Positions 17,324 to 26,959 of a DNA stretch of 64,000 nt are shown one piece after another; the stretch's first letter is position 1, and every line of letters starts with the position of its first letter. The translations under genes were made by a program, and so were the position numbers. The notes under the pieces are model-generated. The model did no database searches. It was not told the DNA's origin and saw nothing but the letters and a program-made list of their open reading frames with translations. The DNA is from Alicyclobacillus herbarius DSM 13609 (GTDB lineage Bacteria; Bacillota; Bacilli; Alicyclobacillales; Alicyclobacillaceae): assembly GCF_000430585.1 (NCBI RefSeq), contig NZ_AUMH01000005.1:105918-169917 (forward strand), read 5' to 3'.

Positions 17324-18346
17324 ATGGTGCTGGCCATGGTAGACGTCATCGTTCAGGAACCAGATTTGAAGGATATGGTGGTGCGCAAACTCACCTCTGC
17401 TGGATTGCCGCGGGAACACGCACTCGTTGTGGCGGATGTTCTGGTTCACGCGGATTTAAGAGGGGTTCATTCCCATGGTGTATTGCGTACAGAACACTAC
17501 GTCAAGCGCATTCGGCAAGGCGGCGTCAATCCTGAGCCTGATTTTACGTTCCGTCCGACCGGGACTGTGGCGGGCGTTTTTGACGGCGATGATGGGATGG
17601 GGCACGTGGTCATGAAAGAGGCGATGAACTCCGCCATCGCGTTGGCGAAAGAATATGGCATCGGTGTGGTCGGTGTCGTGAACAGCAGCCACAGTGGGGC
17701 ATTGTCGTACTTTGTCCAGCAGGCGGTAGGTGCGAACATGATTGGCCTGGCGATGACGCAAACCGACAAGGCGGTCGTACCGTTTGGCGGTGCCACCCCG
17801 TATTTCGGAACCAATCCAATCGCCTACGGGTTTCCAGCCGCGCGACACAGACCCGTTATTCTCGACATGGCGACAAGCAGTGTGGCGTTTGGCAAGGTCC
17901 TCCACGCGCGGGAAGTGGGGGCAGCCATCCCTCCAGATTGGGGAGTCGACGAGCTGGGCCGCCCGTGTACAGACCCGCACCGGGTTGTCGCTCTACTCCC
18001 CTTTGCAGGCCCAAAGGGTTACGGCTTAGCCATGGTCGTCGATATTCTGTGTGGGATTCTTACTGGTTCCGCGTTTGGTCCTCATATCCAGCCCATGTAC
18101 CAGGACTACGACAAGATGCGCAAACTCGGTCACTTCGTCTGTGCGATGGACCCAGGACTATTTATGGAGCGATCCGATTTTCTCATGCGGATCGACCAAA
18201 TGATTGACGAGCTGCACGAGGTCGCACCGGCTGCCGGGTTCGACCGCGTTCTCGTACCTGGGGAACCGGAGCAAATTCTCCATGATGAACGGATCAAACA
18301 GGGGATTCCTGTGCCGGAGTCTTTGTACCGGTATCTGTCGACTTGA
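17324..18346 (+). CDS. Ldh2/AllD-family NAD(P)-dependent 2-hydroxyacid dehydrogenase
   Basis: The 340-residue product belongs to the malate/L-lactate/ureidoglycolate dehydrogenase family, which has its own NAD-binding fold. The signature HADLRGVHSHGVLR with the catalytic His (~residue 50), VVNSSHSGALSYFVQQA and GTNPIAYGFPA are all present. Candidate substrates are ureidoglycolate, malate, sulfolactate or a diketo-sugar acid; the sequence does not decide. The co-directional MFS carrier suggests import and oxidation or reduction of one hydroxy acid. ATG 17324 lies directly after GAGAGGGG; ATG 17336 is an alternative start. Confidence 0.83.
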   Translation: MVLAMVDVIVQEPDLKDMVVRKLTSAGLPREHALVVADVLVHADLRGVHSHGVLRTEHYVKRIRQGGVNPEPDFTFRPTGTVAGVFDGDDGMGHVVMKEAMNSAIALAKEYGIGVVGVVNSSHSGALSYFVQQAVGANMIGLAMTQTDKAVVPFGGATPYFGTNPIAYGFPAARHRPVILDMATSSVAFGKVLHAREVGAAIPPDWGVDELGRPCTDPHRVVALLPFAGPKGYGLAMVVDILCGILTGSAFGPHIQPMYQDYDKMRKLGHFVCAMDPGLFMERSDFLMRIDQMIDELHEVAPAAGFDRVLVPGEPEQILHDERIKQGIPVPESLYRYLST

Positions 18347-18597
18347 ATGGGACTCTCGATTCACCCATGGTCTATATAATATTGAAAATTATTTCATAAA
18401 CAGATTTGATCACATTGAATAATAAGAGCTGTATCATACAATTGAAGGATTAGTCGTAATGTTGCTAAAGAAGGGGGGTATCTGGACATGGTGCACCATT
18501 CAGCCGCTCATTTTTCTTGAGAAATTTGAAACCGCTTATATTCAAGTTTTTGAGTGAATGGCACCCAACATACCAGAATTATAAGCGGGGCGATGAA

Positions 18598-19986
18598 ATG
18601 AAAAATATCCAGAAGAGAGCCATGGCATCCGTCGGCACAATCGGCGTGCTTGCAAGCACAGTAACAGGATGTGGAAATGCTTCTTCCGCGAGCAAGATTA
18701 CCACCATCACCTGGCTGGTCCGCAGTACTCCTGCTGAGCAACAATGGGAACACAAAGTGATCGCCTATTTCGAAAAACGCCATCCAAACATTCGCGTTCA
18801 ATTGACCGTCATCCCTCAATCCGAGATCGATCAAAAAATGCAAACGATGTTCGCGGCTGGAGACCCTCCGGATGTCTTTGCCCCGAATTGGGCGAACGCC
18901 GGGTTTCGTACGTATCAGAGAGACCTATTGGACCTGACACCGTATATCAAGAAAACTCCTGGCATGTTGCAAGGTTGGAACCCGAAGTCGTTACAGCCAT
19001 ATACCGTAAATGGTCATATATATGCCATCTCATTGAATATTCTTGGTTCTTTCTTGTTCTATAACAAGGATCTCTTTAAACAGGCCGGAATCCCCAATCT
19101 CCCAACCAATTGGAATGATAAATCGTGGACCTGGGCGAAGATGGTCCAAGACGCCAAGAAGTTAACCAGGGGGAGTGCGGGGAACAAGCAGTATGGATTG
19201 ATTGACTCGTTCGATGTGAATGGGGACGCCTGGCTGTGGGGAGGAGACCTGTTCACGAAAGAGTCCTATCAATCCGGTATCCCCCAGCCGACCCTAACGG
19301 ATCCGGCGATAAAGAAGTCGATGCAGGCACACTATAACTTGGTCTTCAAGGACAAGGTCTCACCGACAGCCAGCCAATCGAGCGCGATGTCCGCCCTCTG
19401 ACGGTTCTCCCTTGCGCGGCTGGAAAATGACGTCTCACCGACAGCCAGCCAATCGAGCGCGATGTCCGCTCTGGGTGATCCGTTCCTGACCGGGAAAGTG
19501 GCCATGATTATGAACGGCGGTTGGGGGCTTTGGACCTATCTACCAGCCCAATTCCACTGGAGTGCCGCGGCGCTGCCGTATACGGTGTCCGACCGTCGTG
19601 ACGTGCTATACGTAGACTGCATGGGGATAGCCAAAGACAGTAAACACAAACAAGCCGCCTGGGAGCTGCTGAAGACGATCGTCGATCCAAAGACCGGCCT
19701 GAAGTGGTACATGGAGACGTCCAATGCGACTCCGCCGCAGCAACAATTATTACAGCAATGGTATCAACAGATGTCCAAAAGGACAGGCATCCCTGTAGCA
19801 CAGTTGAAGCAGTTGCAAGAGGGAGCCGTCGCGCACGGAAGCGAGTCGGCGAATCACATGATTGTTCATTACAACGCCATCACCAACCTCCTCGCCCAGG
19901 CCGGGAATGCGGTGTATTCCGGTCAGTTGAGCATTCCGCAAGCCATCAAGCAGATTGGCAACGGTTTAAAGCCGTTTGAACAGTAA
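18598..19986 (+). pseudogene. Sugar ABC transporter substrate-binding lipoprotein, interrupted by an in-frame stop
   Basis: The frame starts at the ATG of MKNIQKRAMASVG and has a lipoprotein signal with lipobox VTGC near residue 22. The family 1 solute-binding pattern follows (VIAYFEKRHPNIRVQLTVIP, SFLFYNKDLFKQAGIP). A TGA at 19399-19401 stops translation after 267 codons, but the same frame continues to 19986 with GKVAMIMNGGWGLW and the C-terminal lobe. The stop lies inside a 75-nt insertion flanked by 38-bp direct repeats; removing 75 nt restores a continuous ~437-residue protein. It is followed by two intact permease genes, so the importer lacks its receptor in this sequence. The 18347-18597 leader is AT-rich and otherwise featureless. 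Confidence 0.85.
19357..19469 (+). repeat. 38-bp direct repeats with 75-bp period inside the binding-protein gene
   Basis: Copies at 19357-19394 and 19432-19469 are identical. The 37 nt between them carry the premature TGA and are unlike the surrounding coding sequence. Recombination between the copies would delete exactly 25 codons and join KDKVSPTASQSSAMSAL to GDPFLTGKV. Confidence 0.93.
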
Positions 19987-20135
19987 GCGGTTTCACATCA
20001 AGGATCGTAGCACTGTACGGTCATTTCTGTAATAGCAAATACAGCGTTCAGCCGGGAATACAAACAGCGAAGCGCCACTAAATGACACGATGACAAATGG
20101 TCTGCCGGTATTCAGCGCCGAGGGGAGGAAATCGT

Positions 20136-21092
20136 ATGAGCATGAAGGCTGTAAATACTTCACTCACAAAACTACCGGTCTTGGAAAAGAGACAGCGGAG
20201 CATTGCGGAACGCAAGGAAGAGAGGATGTTCTGGCTATTCATTTCGCCGTGGGTCATCGGCTTTCTTGCGTTTTCGGGAGGTCCGATTGTCGCATCCCTG
20301 GCCCTCAGTTTTACGAAATACGATGTAACGTCCTCGCCCGTGTTTGTTGGCTTGAAAAACTTTATCGATATCTTTCAGGACCCCATCTTCTATAAGTCCC
20401 TTGAAGTGACCATTTTGTACACGGTTCTGTCGGTACCGTTTGACATTATCTTGGCTCTACTACTGGCCGTCCTGCTCAACCAGAAGGTGAAAGGACAATC
20501 CGTTTTCCGCACCATCTTCTACGCGCCGTCCATCATCGCTGGCGTGGCGATTTCTTTCCTGTGGTCCTGGCTGCTCAACCCGGTCTTCGGTGTGGTGAAT
20601 TATCTCTTGTCTTTCATCGGGATCCACGGGATCCTGTGGTTTTCGGGAATTCACACTGTCGTCCCTTCATTCGTGTTGATGACCATGACTTCCATCGGCG
20701 GGACCATGATCATCTTCTTGGCAAGCTTGCAGAGTCTGCCCACAGACCTTTACGAAGCTGCGGCGCTTGATGGGGCGAGCAAGTTTAAGCAGTTTTTGCG
20801 CATCACTGTGCCGTTGATTTCGCCGGTCATCCTGTTCAATGTCATCATTGGTATCATCAATTCCTTCCAAGTATTTACACAGGCGTACGTGATTACGCAA
20901 GGCGGACCGAACTACAACTCGTATTTCTATGTGTACTACTTATTCGATACGGCGTTCAATCAGTTCCGTATGGGATACGCTTCGGCCCAGGCCTGGATTT
21001 TGTTCATCATCGTCGCCGCGCTGACGTTTTTGTCCTTGCATGTGTCGAAGAAGTATGTCTATTACGAGGACCCTGTCCAGGGAGGGAACTAG
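20136..21092 (+). CDS. ABC sugar importer permease, MalF/UgpA type
   Basis: The 318-residue product has six predicted membrane helices and the ABC-docking loop EAAALDGASKFKQFLRITVPLISP near residue 210. It forms one half of the membrane channel of a carbohydrate importer of the CUT1 class. ATG 20136 follows AGGGGAGGAA with ideal spacing; earlier in-frame starts lack a site. It lies 149 bases after the interrupted binding-protein gene and one base before the partner permease. No ATPase gene is in this operon, as is common when a shared MsmK-type ATPase is used. Confidence 0.92.
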   Translation: MSMKAVNTSLTKLPVLEKRQRSIAERKEERMFWLFISPWVIGFLAFSGGPIVASLALSFTKYDVTSSPVFVGLKNFIDIFQDPIFYKSLEVTILYTVLSVPFDIILALLLAVLLNQKVKGQSVFRTIFYAPSIIAGVAISFLWSWLLNPVFGVVNYLLSFIGIHGILWFSGIHTVVPSFVLMTMTSIGGTMIIFLASLQSLPTDLYEAAALDGASKFKQFLRITVPLISPVILFNVIIGIINSFQVFTQAYVITQGGPNYNSYFYVYYLFDTAFNQFRMGYASAQAWILFIIVAALTFLSLHVSKKYVYYEDPVQGGN

Positions 21093-21093
21093 G

Positions 21094-21954
21094 ATGCCGA
21101 AAACAGCTGCCAGATTTGCGCCCGGGAATTTAAGCTTATCGGGCAAGGTGCTCGTTTACATGCTTCTCATCATCGGCTCTTGCTTCTTCTTGTTCCCGGT
21201 GGCCTGGATGGTATCGACCGCTTTGAAAGATCAGGGAGCCGTCAGCCTCATGCCGCCACAGTGGATCCCGCACCCCTTCCGATGGAGGAACTTCGTCGAT
21301 ATCTTCACAGTCGAGCCGGTCGGACGATATCTTTTGAACACCGTGGTGTACTCGGTTCTGTGTGTAATCGGCTCCACATTTTCGTGCGCAGTGGTCGCGT
21401 TTGGCTTTGCCCGGCTGCGGGCGCGTGGGAAGAATATCATCTTCGCCTTGGTACTGGCGACAATGATGGTGCCGCCGCAGGTCACGATGATACCGCAGTA
21501 TCTGGAATTCGTGGGACTGGGCTGGATAGATACGTATCTACCGCTGATTGTGCCTGCCTTTTTCGCGGCTAGTGCGTTTAATATCTTCCTGCTGCGGCAG
21601 TTTTACCTCGGAATCCCGCGTGATTTGGACGAGGCGGTGAAAGTGGACGGAGGTGGCTATTTCACCATCTTCTTTCGCATCATTTTACCGTTGTCAATAC
21701 CGTCTATGGCTACGGTCGGGATCTTGGAGTTTATGTACCGCTGGAACGACCTGATGGGGCCGCTGATCTATTTGAACACAACCAACAAGTTTCCCATTGC
21801 CCTTGGGTTGGCGAATTTCTCTTCGGCGTTTGGATCCACCCCATGGAACCTGTTGATGGCCGCGTCGGTTGTATCTATCGTCCCCTTGTTGATATTGTTC
21901 TTCTTGGCACAGAAATACTTCATCAAGGGCATTGTGATCAACGCGTCGAAGTAG
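21094..21954 (+). CDS. ABC sugar importer permease, MalG/UgpE type
   Basis: The 286-residue product has six predicted helices and the docking motif DEAVKVDGGGYFTIFFRIILP. It pairs with the permease directly upstream, starting one base after that gene's TAG, with GGGAGGG as ribosome binding site. Together they form a CUT1 channel. A terminator lies about 200 bases downstream, closing the operon before the fucosidase gene. Confidence 0.92.
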   Translation: MPKTAARFAPGNLSLSGKVLVYMLLIIGSCFFLFPVAWMVSTALKDQGAVSLMPPQWIPHPFRWRNFVDIFTVEPVGRYLLNTVVYSVLCVIGSTFSCAVVAFGFARLRARGKNIIFALVLATMMVPPQVTMIPQYLEFVGLGWIDTYLPLIVPAFFAASAFNIFLLRQFYLGIPRDLDEAVKVDGGGYFTIFFRIILPLSIPSMATVGILEFMYRWNDLMGPLIYLNTTNKFPIALGLANFSSAFGSTPWNLLMAASVVSIVPLLILFFLAQKYFIKGIVINASK

Positions 21955-22149
21955 ACGGTAAATCCGAATAACCTCAACAAGTAAATATCGAGTAAAATAA
22001 ACGTATTGAGTAAGGTGCCTCGTGACAAACTTTAGGTCACAAGTCCGTCTTGGGGCTGTCCCAAACCCCATTCACAAGATAGGGAGGGGATAGCCCTCGT
22101 TGTTTTTGGTTGTTGTTTCGCATTCAGTGCGATTGGGTAACGCGGGAGA

Positions 22150-22177
22150 ACAGGAGGTAAAGCCTCCTGTTTTTTTA
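22150..22177 (+). terminator. Rho-independent terminator after the first sugar ABC operon
   Basis: The stem ACAGGAGG/CCTCCTGT has a five-base loop and is followed by a run of seven T. It lies between the permease stop and the fucosidase promoter. Confidence 0.88.
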
Positions 22178-22225
22178 TCCACCAAATAGTCTATACAATC
22201 TTGCAAATCATCTCGGGAGCGGATA

Positions 22226-22239
22226 TGATAACGTTAACA
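22226..22239. promoter_or_regulatory. LacI-type operator upstream of the GH29 fucosidase
   Basis: TGATAACGTTAACA is a near-perfect palindrome centred on CG, 20 bases before the fucosidase start. It differs by one base from the site at 30087-30100 in the regulator's own promoter region and is related to a third site at 23638. This supports control by the LacI protein encoded at 29019. Confidence 0.75.
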
Positions 22240-22258
22240 ACACTTCGGGAGGGGTCAT

Positions 22259-23545
22259 ATGTACAATTGGCCGCCGAATTATGGGAATCCGGAATGGTTT
22301 GTTCAGGATCGATTTGGCTTGTTCATTCATTGGGGGCTTTACTCGCTAGCTGCTCGTCACGAATGGGTCATGAGCCGCGAAAAGATTTCACCTGAGGCGT
22401 ACATGAAGTATTTCTATCACTTTAATCCGGACTTGTTTGACCCGAAGCTTTGGGCGAAGACGGCCAAGGAAGCGGGAATGAAGTACATGGTGGTTACAAC
22501 CAAACACCATGAAGGGTTTGCTCTTTGGGACTCGAAAGTAACCGATTACAAGGTAACAAATACGCCGTATGGGCAAGATGTCATTCGAGTGCTTGTGGAC
22601 GCGTTTCGCGAGCAAGGATTGAAAATTGGATTCTATCATTCGCTGATCGACTGGCACCACCCTGACTTTCCGGTGGATGGTTTTCACCCCCTGCGTGAAG
22701 ATGAGAGCCGAAGTGATCAATCGACGAATCGTCGTATCGAGCATTATGCGCAGTTTCTCAAGGCACAAGTGAAAGAGTTGCTGTCCAATTACGGCAAGAT
22801 TGATTACATGTGGTTTGACTTTTCCTATCCAGACCGAAACTGGGGCTGGTCAAAAGGAAAGGGAAGAGAGGATTGGCAGTCCGAAGAGCTTGAGAAAATG
22901 GTGCTTGAGCTTCAACCCGATATCATCTTGAATGACAGGCTTGACCTTCATCGAGGGGTTGTGACCCCCGAACAAGTTCAACCTCAGGGGACGGTGGTTC
23001 GGGACGGTCAGCCAGTGATTTGGGAGGCTTGTCAAACCCTTAACGGGAGCTGGGGGTATGACCGGGACAATCTAGACTGGAAATCTCCCGAATTGGTCGT
23101 AAAGATGCTTGTCGACACCGTTTCCAAAGGCGGTAATTTGTTATTGAATGTGGGGCCGAATGGACGCGGTGAATTCGACGAGACGTCGGTAGAAATACTT
23201 CGTTCGATTGGGAAGTGGATGCGTCTGCACGGACGTTCCATCTATGGCTGTGGCAAAAGCGACTTCGAGCCACCGAGTGACTGCCGATATACACAAGCGG
23301 GAAAACGACTATACTTACACATCTTCTCGTGGCCGTATCGGCACATTTACCTGAAAGGGCTGGCCGGCAAGGTCACATATGCACAATTTCTTCATGACGC
23401 CTCCGAGGTGAAAATTCTCGATATGGATGCGAGCAGTCCTCATTCGCACACGTCTCCTGAGTACGTACCGGATTCTCTTGCCTTGGAAATCCCGGTTCGG
23501 AAACCTAACGTTCTCGTGCCGGTAGTTGAGTTGTTTCTAAGGTAA
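22259..23545 (+). CDS. GH29 alpha-L-fucosidase
   Basis: The 428-residue enzyme has no signal peptide, so it is cytoplasmic and acts on imported fucosides. Family marks are present: RFGLFIHWGLYSL at the N-terminus, AGMKYMVVTTKHHEGFALWDS, and YMWFDFSYPD, where the Asp of WFD is the expected nucleophile. It releases L-fucose from alpha-linked oligosaccharides with retention. The ATG follows GGGAGGGGTCAT. A LacI-type operator lies just upstream, and a second binding-protein-dependent importer follows, so import and hydrolysis appear co-regulated. Confidence 0.93.
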   Translation: MYNWPPNYGNPEWFVQDRFGLFIHWGLYSLAARHEWVMSREKISPEAYMKYFYHFNPDLFDPKLWAKTAKEAGMKYMVVTTKHHEGFALWDSKVTDYKVTNTPYGQDVIRVLVDAFREQGLKIGFYHSLIDWHHPDFPVDGFHPLREDESRSDQSTNRRIEHYAQFLKAQVKELLSNYGKIDYMWFDFSYPDRNWGWSKGKGREDWQSEELEKMVLELQPDIILNDRLDLHRGVVTPEQVQPQGTVVRDGQPVIWEACQTLNGSWGYDRDNLDWKSPELVVKMLVDTVSKGGNLLLNVGPNGRGEFDETSVEILRSIGKWMRLHGRSIYGCGKSDFEPPSDCRYTQAGKRLYLHIFSWPYRHIYLKGLAGKVTYAQFLHDASEVKILDMDASSPHSHTSPEYVPDSLALEIPVRKPNVLVPVVELFLR

Positions 23546-23637
23546 TGGTTGATAGTGGACAGTGCTGATCGTGTTGACTCATCAGTTACAAACGCTGCAT
23601 CGTAAAACAAATGAAACAGAGTCGTATCGGTACTCCA

Positions 23638-23651
23638 TGTTAACGGTAACT
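23638..23651. promoter_or_regulatory. Possible third LacI-type operator
   Basis: TGTTAACGGTAACT read on the minus strand is AGTTACCGTTAACA, matching TGATAACGTTAACA at 11 of 14 positions. It lies about 105 bases before the binding-protein gene at 23757. This extends the putative fucose regulon to the importer. Confidence 0.5.
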
Positions 23652-23756
23652 TCCTCAGGTTTGTGAACCGAGTCTTTAAAGCGTTTTGGTTTTATCATTG
23701 ATTACCACCACTTATTGGGACTTTGAGAAAACATGGTTCATTTAGGGGGGTATTTT

Positions 23757-25040
23757 ATGTCGAACGCAAAGTGGTGCACCACTGGGGTTGCAATTGCATC
23801 CATGTTGACACTGTTAGCGGGGTGCGGAGGAAATGCTTCCACATCTCAAAATGCGTCGGGCACGGGCACAAAAACTTCGACGAACAACAAGTCGGTAACC
23901 CTGACTTGGTTTATGTGGAGCGGCAGTGAAGCGGAAACAAAAAAGTGGCAGCAATTGGCGGCTGACGTGACAAAAAAGTACCCAAATATCCATGTGAAAC
24001 TCCAAACTGCCAGTTGGGCAGATTATTGGACAAAACTACAGACAGAGATGGCCAGTGATACGTTGCCAGACATCATTTCATTACAAAGCCTTCGGACACC
24101 AGGATTTGGATCCGCTTTTCTGCCGCTGGATGATTATATAAAGAAAGATCCTTCGATTCAAATCGACGACTTTAATCAATCTATCCTGAAAGCGCTCCAG
24201 TATCAAGGAAAACAAGTAGCCCTGCCGTATGATTTTGGGCCCGAAATGATTTTCTATAACAAAACGTTATTTAAAAAGCATCATGTTCCGTTTCCATCGA
24301 CTAACTGGACATGGAGCGAATTTCAAAAGGACGTCAAGGAACTCAGTAGTGACGGCGACTATGGATTTGTGAATAACGGGGTTCCAGACAGTTGGCTGCC
24401 GTTTGTGCTTTCCAACGGGGGCGACTACCTAACTTCCGATGGAAAATACGACTTTACCAATTCAAAATTAGAGGATACGGTTCAGACACTAGCCGACTTT
24501 ACAAAGAATCACCAAGCACCGCAAATGGTCTCCACCAATGATTCGAACTGGACCGTCGAGCAGTGGGAATCTGGAAAGGTTGCCATGGTTGTCGACGGTC
24601 CATGGGACATTATTAACTATACCCAAACGGTGAAATTTCCGTTCGGTGTAGCTCCGATTCCGTCCGGTAGCAACGGTAGTACATCTGTCACGGCTGGCTC
24701 CGGGTTTGGGATCTCGAAGGACTGTAAAGACCCAGAGGCTGCATTTAAGGCCATCTCCGTAATCACGAGTACAGACTCACTCAAGATTTTGGGTCAAGCC
24801 GGCAGAGCTTATCCGGCACGTGAATCTGCGCGCGATTCCTACTATCATGGACCGACCACTCAGTTCAAATCCGCTTTAAGCTACGCCGTAGATCACTCTC
24901 AATGGTATCGCATTACGGATACATGGAATCAGGCGAACGATATTATCAGCAAAGCCATGATTCCAATCTTCAATGGTCAAACCCCAGTAAAGGAGGGGAT
25001 GCAACAAATCCAAGATCAGCTGACGAATCTTCAGCAATAA
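23757..25040 (+). CDS. Sugar ABC transporter substrate-binding lipoprotein
   Basis: The 427-residue family 1 solute-binding protein has an N-terminal lipoprotein signal with lipobox LLAGC near residue 25, then a Ser/Thr-rich linker and two lobes (VTLTWFMWSGSEAETKKWQQ, DFGPEMIFYNKTLFKKHHVP, WESGKVAMVVDGPWDI). ATG 23757 follows TTAGGGGGG; a start eight codons upstream is less likely. It delivers a fucosylated oligosaccharide or related sugar to the permeases that follow, judging from the fucosidases on both sides. Unlike the paralogue at 18598 it is intact. Confidence 0.92.
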   Translation: MSNAKWCTTGVAIASMLTLLAGCGGNASTSQNASGTGTKTSTNNKSVTLTWFMWSGSEAETKKWQQLAADVTKKYPNIHVKLQTASWADYWTKLQTEMASDTLPDIISLQSLRTPGFGSAFLPLDDYIKKDPSIQIDDFNQSILKALQYQGKQVALPYDFGPEMIFYNKTLFKKHHVPFPSTNWTWSEFQKDVKELSSDGDYGFVNNGVPDSWLPFVLSNGGDYLTSDGKYDFTNSKLEDTVQTLADFTKNHQAPQMVSTNDSNWTVEQWESGKVAMVVDGPWDIINYTQTVKFPFGVAPIPSGSNGSTSVTAGSGFGISKDCKDPEAAFKAISVITSTDSLKILGQAGRAYPARESARDSYYHGPTTQFKSALSYAVDHSQWYRITDTWNQANDIISKAMIPIFNGQTPVKEGMQQIQDQLTNLQQ

Positions 25041-25061
25041 GGCAGGATTGATGGCTCTCTT

Positions 25062-25101
25062 CCAGAAAAACGCGGTTGTACACGTAACCGCGTTTTTCTG
25101 G
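25062..25101. terminator. Strong hairpin between binding protein and permease genes
   Basis: A 16-bp perfect stem beginning CCAGAAAAACGCGGTT and ending AACCGCGTTTTTCTGG encloses eight bases. It lies 22 bases after the binding-protein stop. Partial termination here would make binding protein more abundant than permeases, a common arrangement. Confidence 0.85.
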
Positions 25102-25148
25102 GGGTTATTCCGAACTCTCTAAATAGATAGAGTCTCGGGGGTGGTTAC

Positions 25149-26078
25149 GTGGTAGACAATGCCGTTAGTCTGTCGGTTCACACCAACACGCGAGTACGGA
25201 AACGCCGTTCAGCGGCTAGAGTTGCGTTTTGGTTTCTGTTGCCGAATTTGATTGGTTTCATATGCTTTACTCTGCTGCCGATTGTCATGGCGCTCGGTTT
25301 GAGTTTGTTTAAATGGTCGTTGACAAGTCCACCTGAGTTTGTCGGCTTGAGCAACTACGTCACGTTGTTTGCGCATGACGTTCTGTTCGGACAGGTGCTC
25401 TTCCATACTGTCTATTACGTGGTCGTATATGTTTCCTTGAACCTCGTTGTCTCTCTATCTTTTGCGGTCTGGCTAAACCGAAAGATCAAAGGCATACAGG
25501 TGTTTCGGGCTGTATTGTTCTTGCCCGTACTTGTTCCGCCGGTTGCGATCTCGATGGTATGGCAGTGGCTTTACAATCCAGAATACGGGCTCATCGACTC
25601 GGTCCTGAAATCTCTTGGGTTGTCGGGACCGAATTGGTTAGGTAATGAACACTGGGCAATGCCAGCCCTTGTCCTTATGTCGGTCTGGGAACAGTTTGGA
25701 TACAACATGCTAATCTTTTTGGCTGGTCTACAATCGGTCTCTAGGGATTTATTGGAAGCTGCCGCGATTGACGGGGCTGGCCGTTGGAGGAGGTTTTGGA
25801 GAATTCAACTTCCGATGATATCTCCGTCCGTCTTTTTTGGGATGGTCATGACGTTGATAACGTCATTTCAGACCTTTGACCAGGTTTTTGTCTTAACCAA
25901 TGGGGGCCCAGGAGACGCCACCGATGTTTTGGGGCTATACATCTACAATAACGCGTTTAATTACTTCAAGATTGGGTATGGCTCAGCCATAGCTGTTGTC
26001 ATGTTCTTCATCATCATGATTGTGACCATGATTCAGCTCCGTTTGCAAAAAAGGTGGGTTCATTATGAGGCGAGTTAG
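25149..26078 (+). CDS. ABC sugar importer permease, MalF/UgpA type (second system)
   Basis: The 309-residue product has six predicted helices and the docking loop EAAAIDGAGRWRRFWRIQLPMISP. It starts at GTG 25149 after a G-rich ribosome binding site. Its 3' end overlaps the partner permease by 14 bases. It serves with the lipoprotein at 23757 as importer for the fucose island. Confidence 0.92.
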   Translation: MVDNAVSLSVHTNTRVRKRRSAARVAFWFLLPNLIGFICFTLLPIVMALGLSLFKWSLTSPPEFVGLSNYVTLFAHDVLFGQVLFHTVYYVVVYVSLNLVVSLSFAVWLNRKIKGIQVFRAVLFLPVLVPPVAISMVWQWLYNPEYGLIDSVLKSLGLSGPNWLGNEHWAMPALVLMSVWEQFGYNMLIFLAGLQSVSRDLLEAAAIDGAGRWRRFWRIQLPMISPSVFFGMVMTLITSFQTFDQVFVLTNGGPGDATDVLGLYIYNNAFNYFKIGYGSAIAVVMFFIIMIVTMIQLRLQKRWVHYEAS

Positions 26079-26913
26079 CAGTCGGATGTTGCATTCCACC
26101 GTGTTGAACACCATCAATTATGTCTTTTTAACAGCGGCTTGCGTGGTCATTGCGATACCTTTTCTCTGGATGTTTGCTACCTCCCTCAAACCCGACTCGG
26201 AAGTTTTTAGCATCCCCTTGAAATGGATTGGGTCCCATTTGCAGTGGACCAATTACACGCGGGCGGTTCAATTCTTCCCATTCGGTCGCTTTGTGTTTAA
26301 CGATCTTTTGGTATCGGTTCTCGGGACCTTGCTAACACTCATTACCTCGAGTTTATCGGCATACGCTTTCTCGCGATTAAACTTTAAGAGTCGCGACCAA
26401 ATATTTGCGGCTTATCTTCTGACATTGATGGTTCCTCAGCAGGTCATCGTGGTACCTATGTTCCTCCTGATGAAGTATATCGGTTGGGTCAATACCTATT
26501 GGGCGTTAATCTTGCCCTGGGCATTTACAGCATTCGGGACGTTTCTAATGCGTCAGTTCTACATGACGATTCCTTTCGAACTGGATGAGGCGGCCAGAAT
26601 CGACGGCTGCTCTCACTTTCGGATCTATTGGCGGATTATTCTACCATTAGCCAAGCCAGGATTCGCGGCTTTGGCCGTATTTACGTTTATCAGTTATTGG
26701 AACAACCTGTTGTGGCCCTTAATTGTTACAAACGACAAGTCGAAATTCACACTCCCCCTGGGACTGCAGGCTTTTCACGGCCAATACGGGACACAGTGGA
26801 ACCTGTTAATGGCTGGCGCTGCCTTGGCCGTGGTACCAAGTTTGATTGTTTATTTAGTCGCCCAGCGATACATCGTAGAGGGCATCTCGTTTAGTGGACT
26901 CGGAGGGCGATAG
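26065..26913 (+). CDS. ABC sugar importer permease, MalG/UgpE type (second system)
   Basis: The 282-residue product has six predicted helices and the docking motif DEAARIDGCSHFRIYWRIILP. It starts inside the last codons of the upstream permease (14-base overlap), indicating coupled translation. No ATPase gene follows, so a shared sugar ABC ATPase outside the window is presumed. The next gene, a probable second fucosidase, begins 46 bases later. Confidence 0.92.
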   Translation: MRRVSSRMLHSTVLNTINYVFLTAACVVIAIPFLWMFATSLKPDSEVFSIPLKWIGSHLQWTNYTRAVQFFPFGRFVFNDLLVSVLGTLLTLITSSLSAYAFSRLNFKSRDQIFAAYLLTLMVPQQVIVVPMFLLMKYIGWVNTYWALILPWAFTAFGTFLMRQFYMTIPFELDEAARIDGCSHFRIYWRIILPLAKPGFAALAVFTFISYWNNLLWPLIVTNDKSKFTLPLGLQAFHGQYGTQWNLLMAGAALAVVPSLIVYLVAQRYIVEGISFSGLGGR

Positions 26914-26959
26914 GAACACGTAACCCATTCCTATACAAGCATTTGGAGGCGGATAACGA

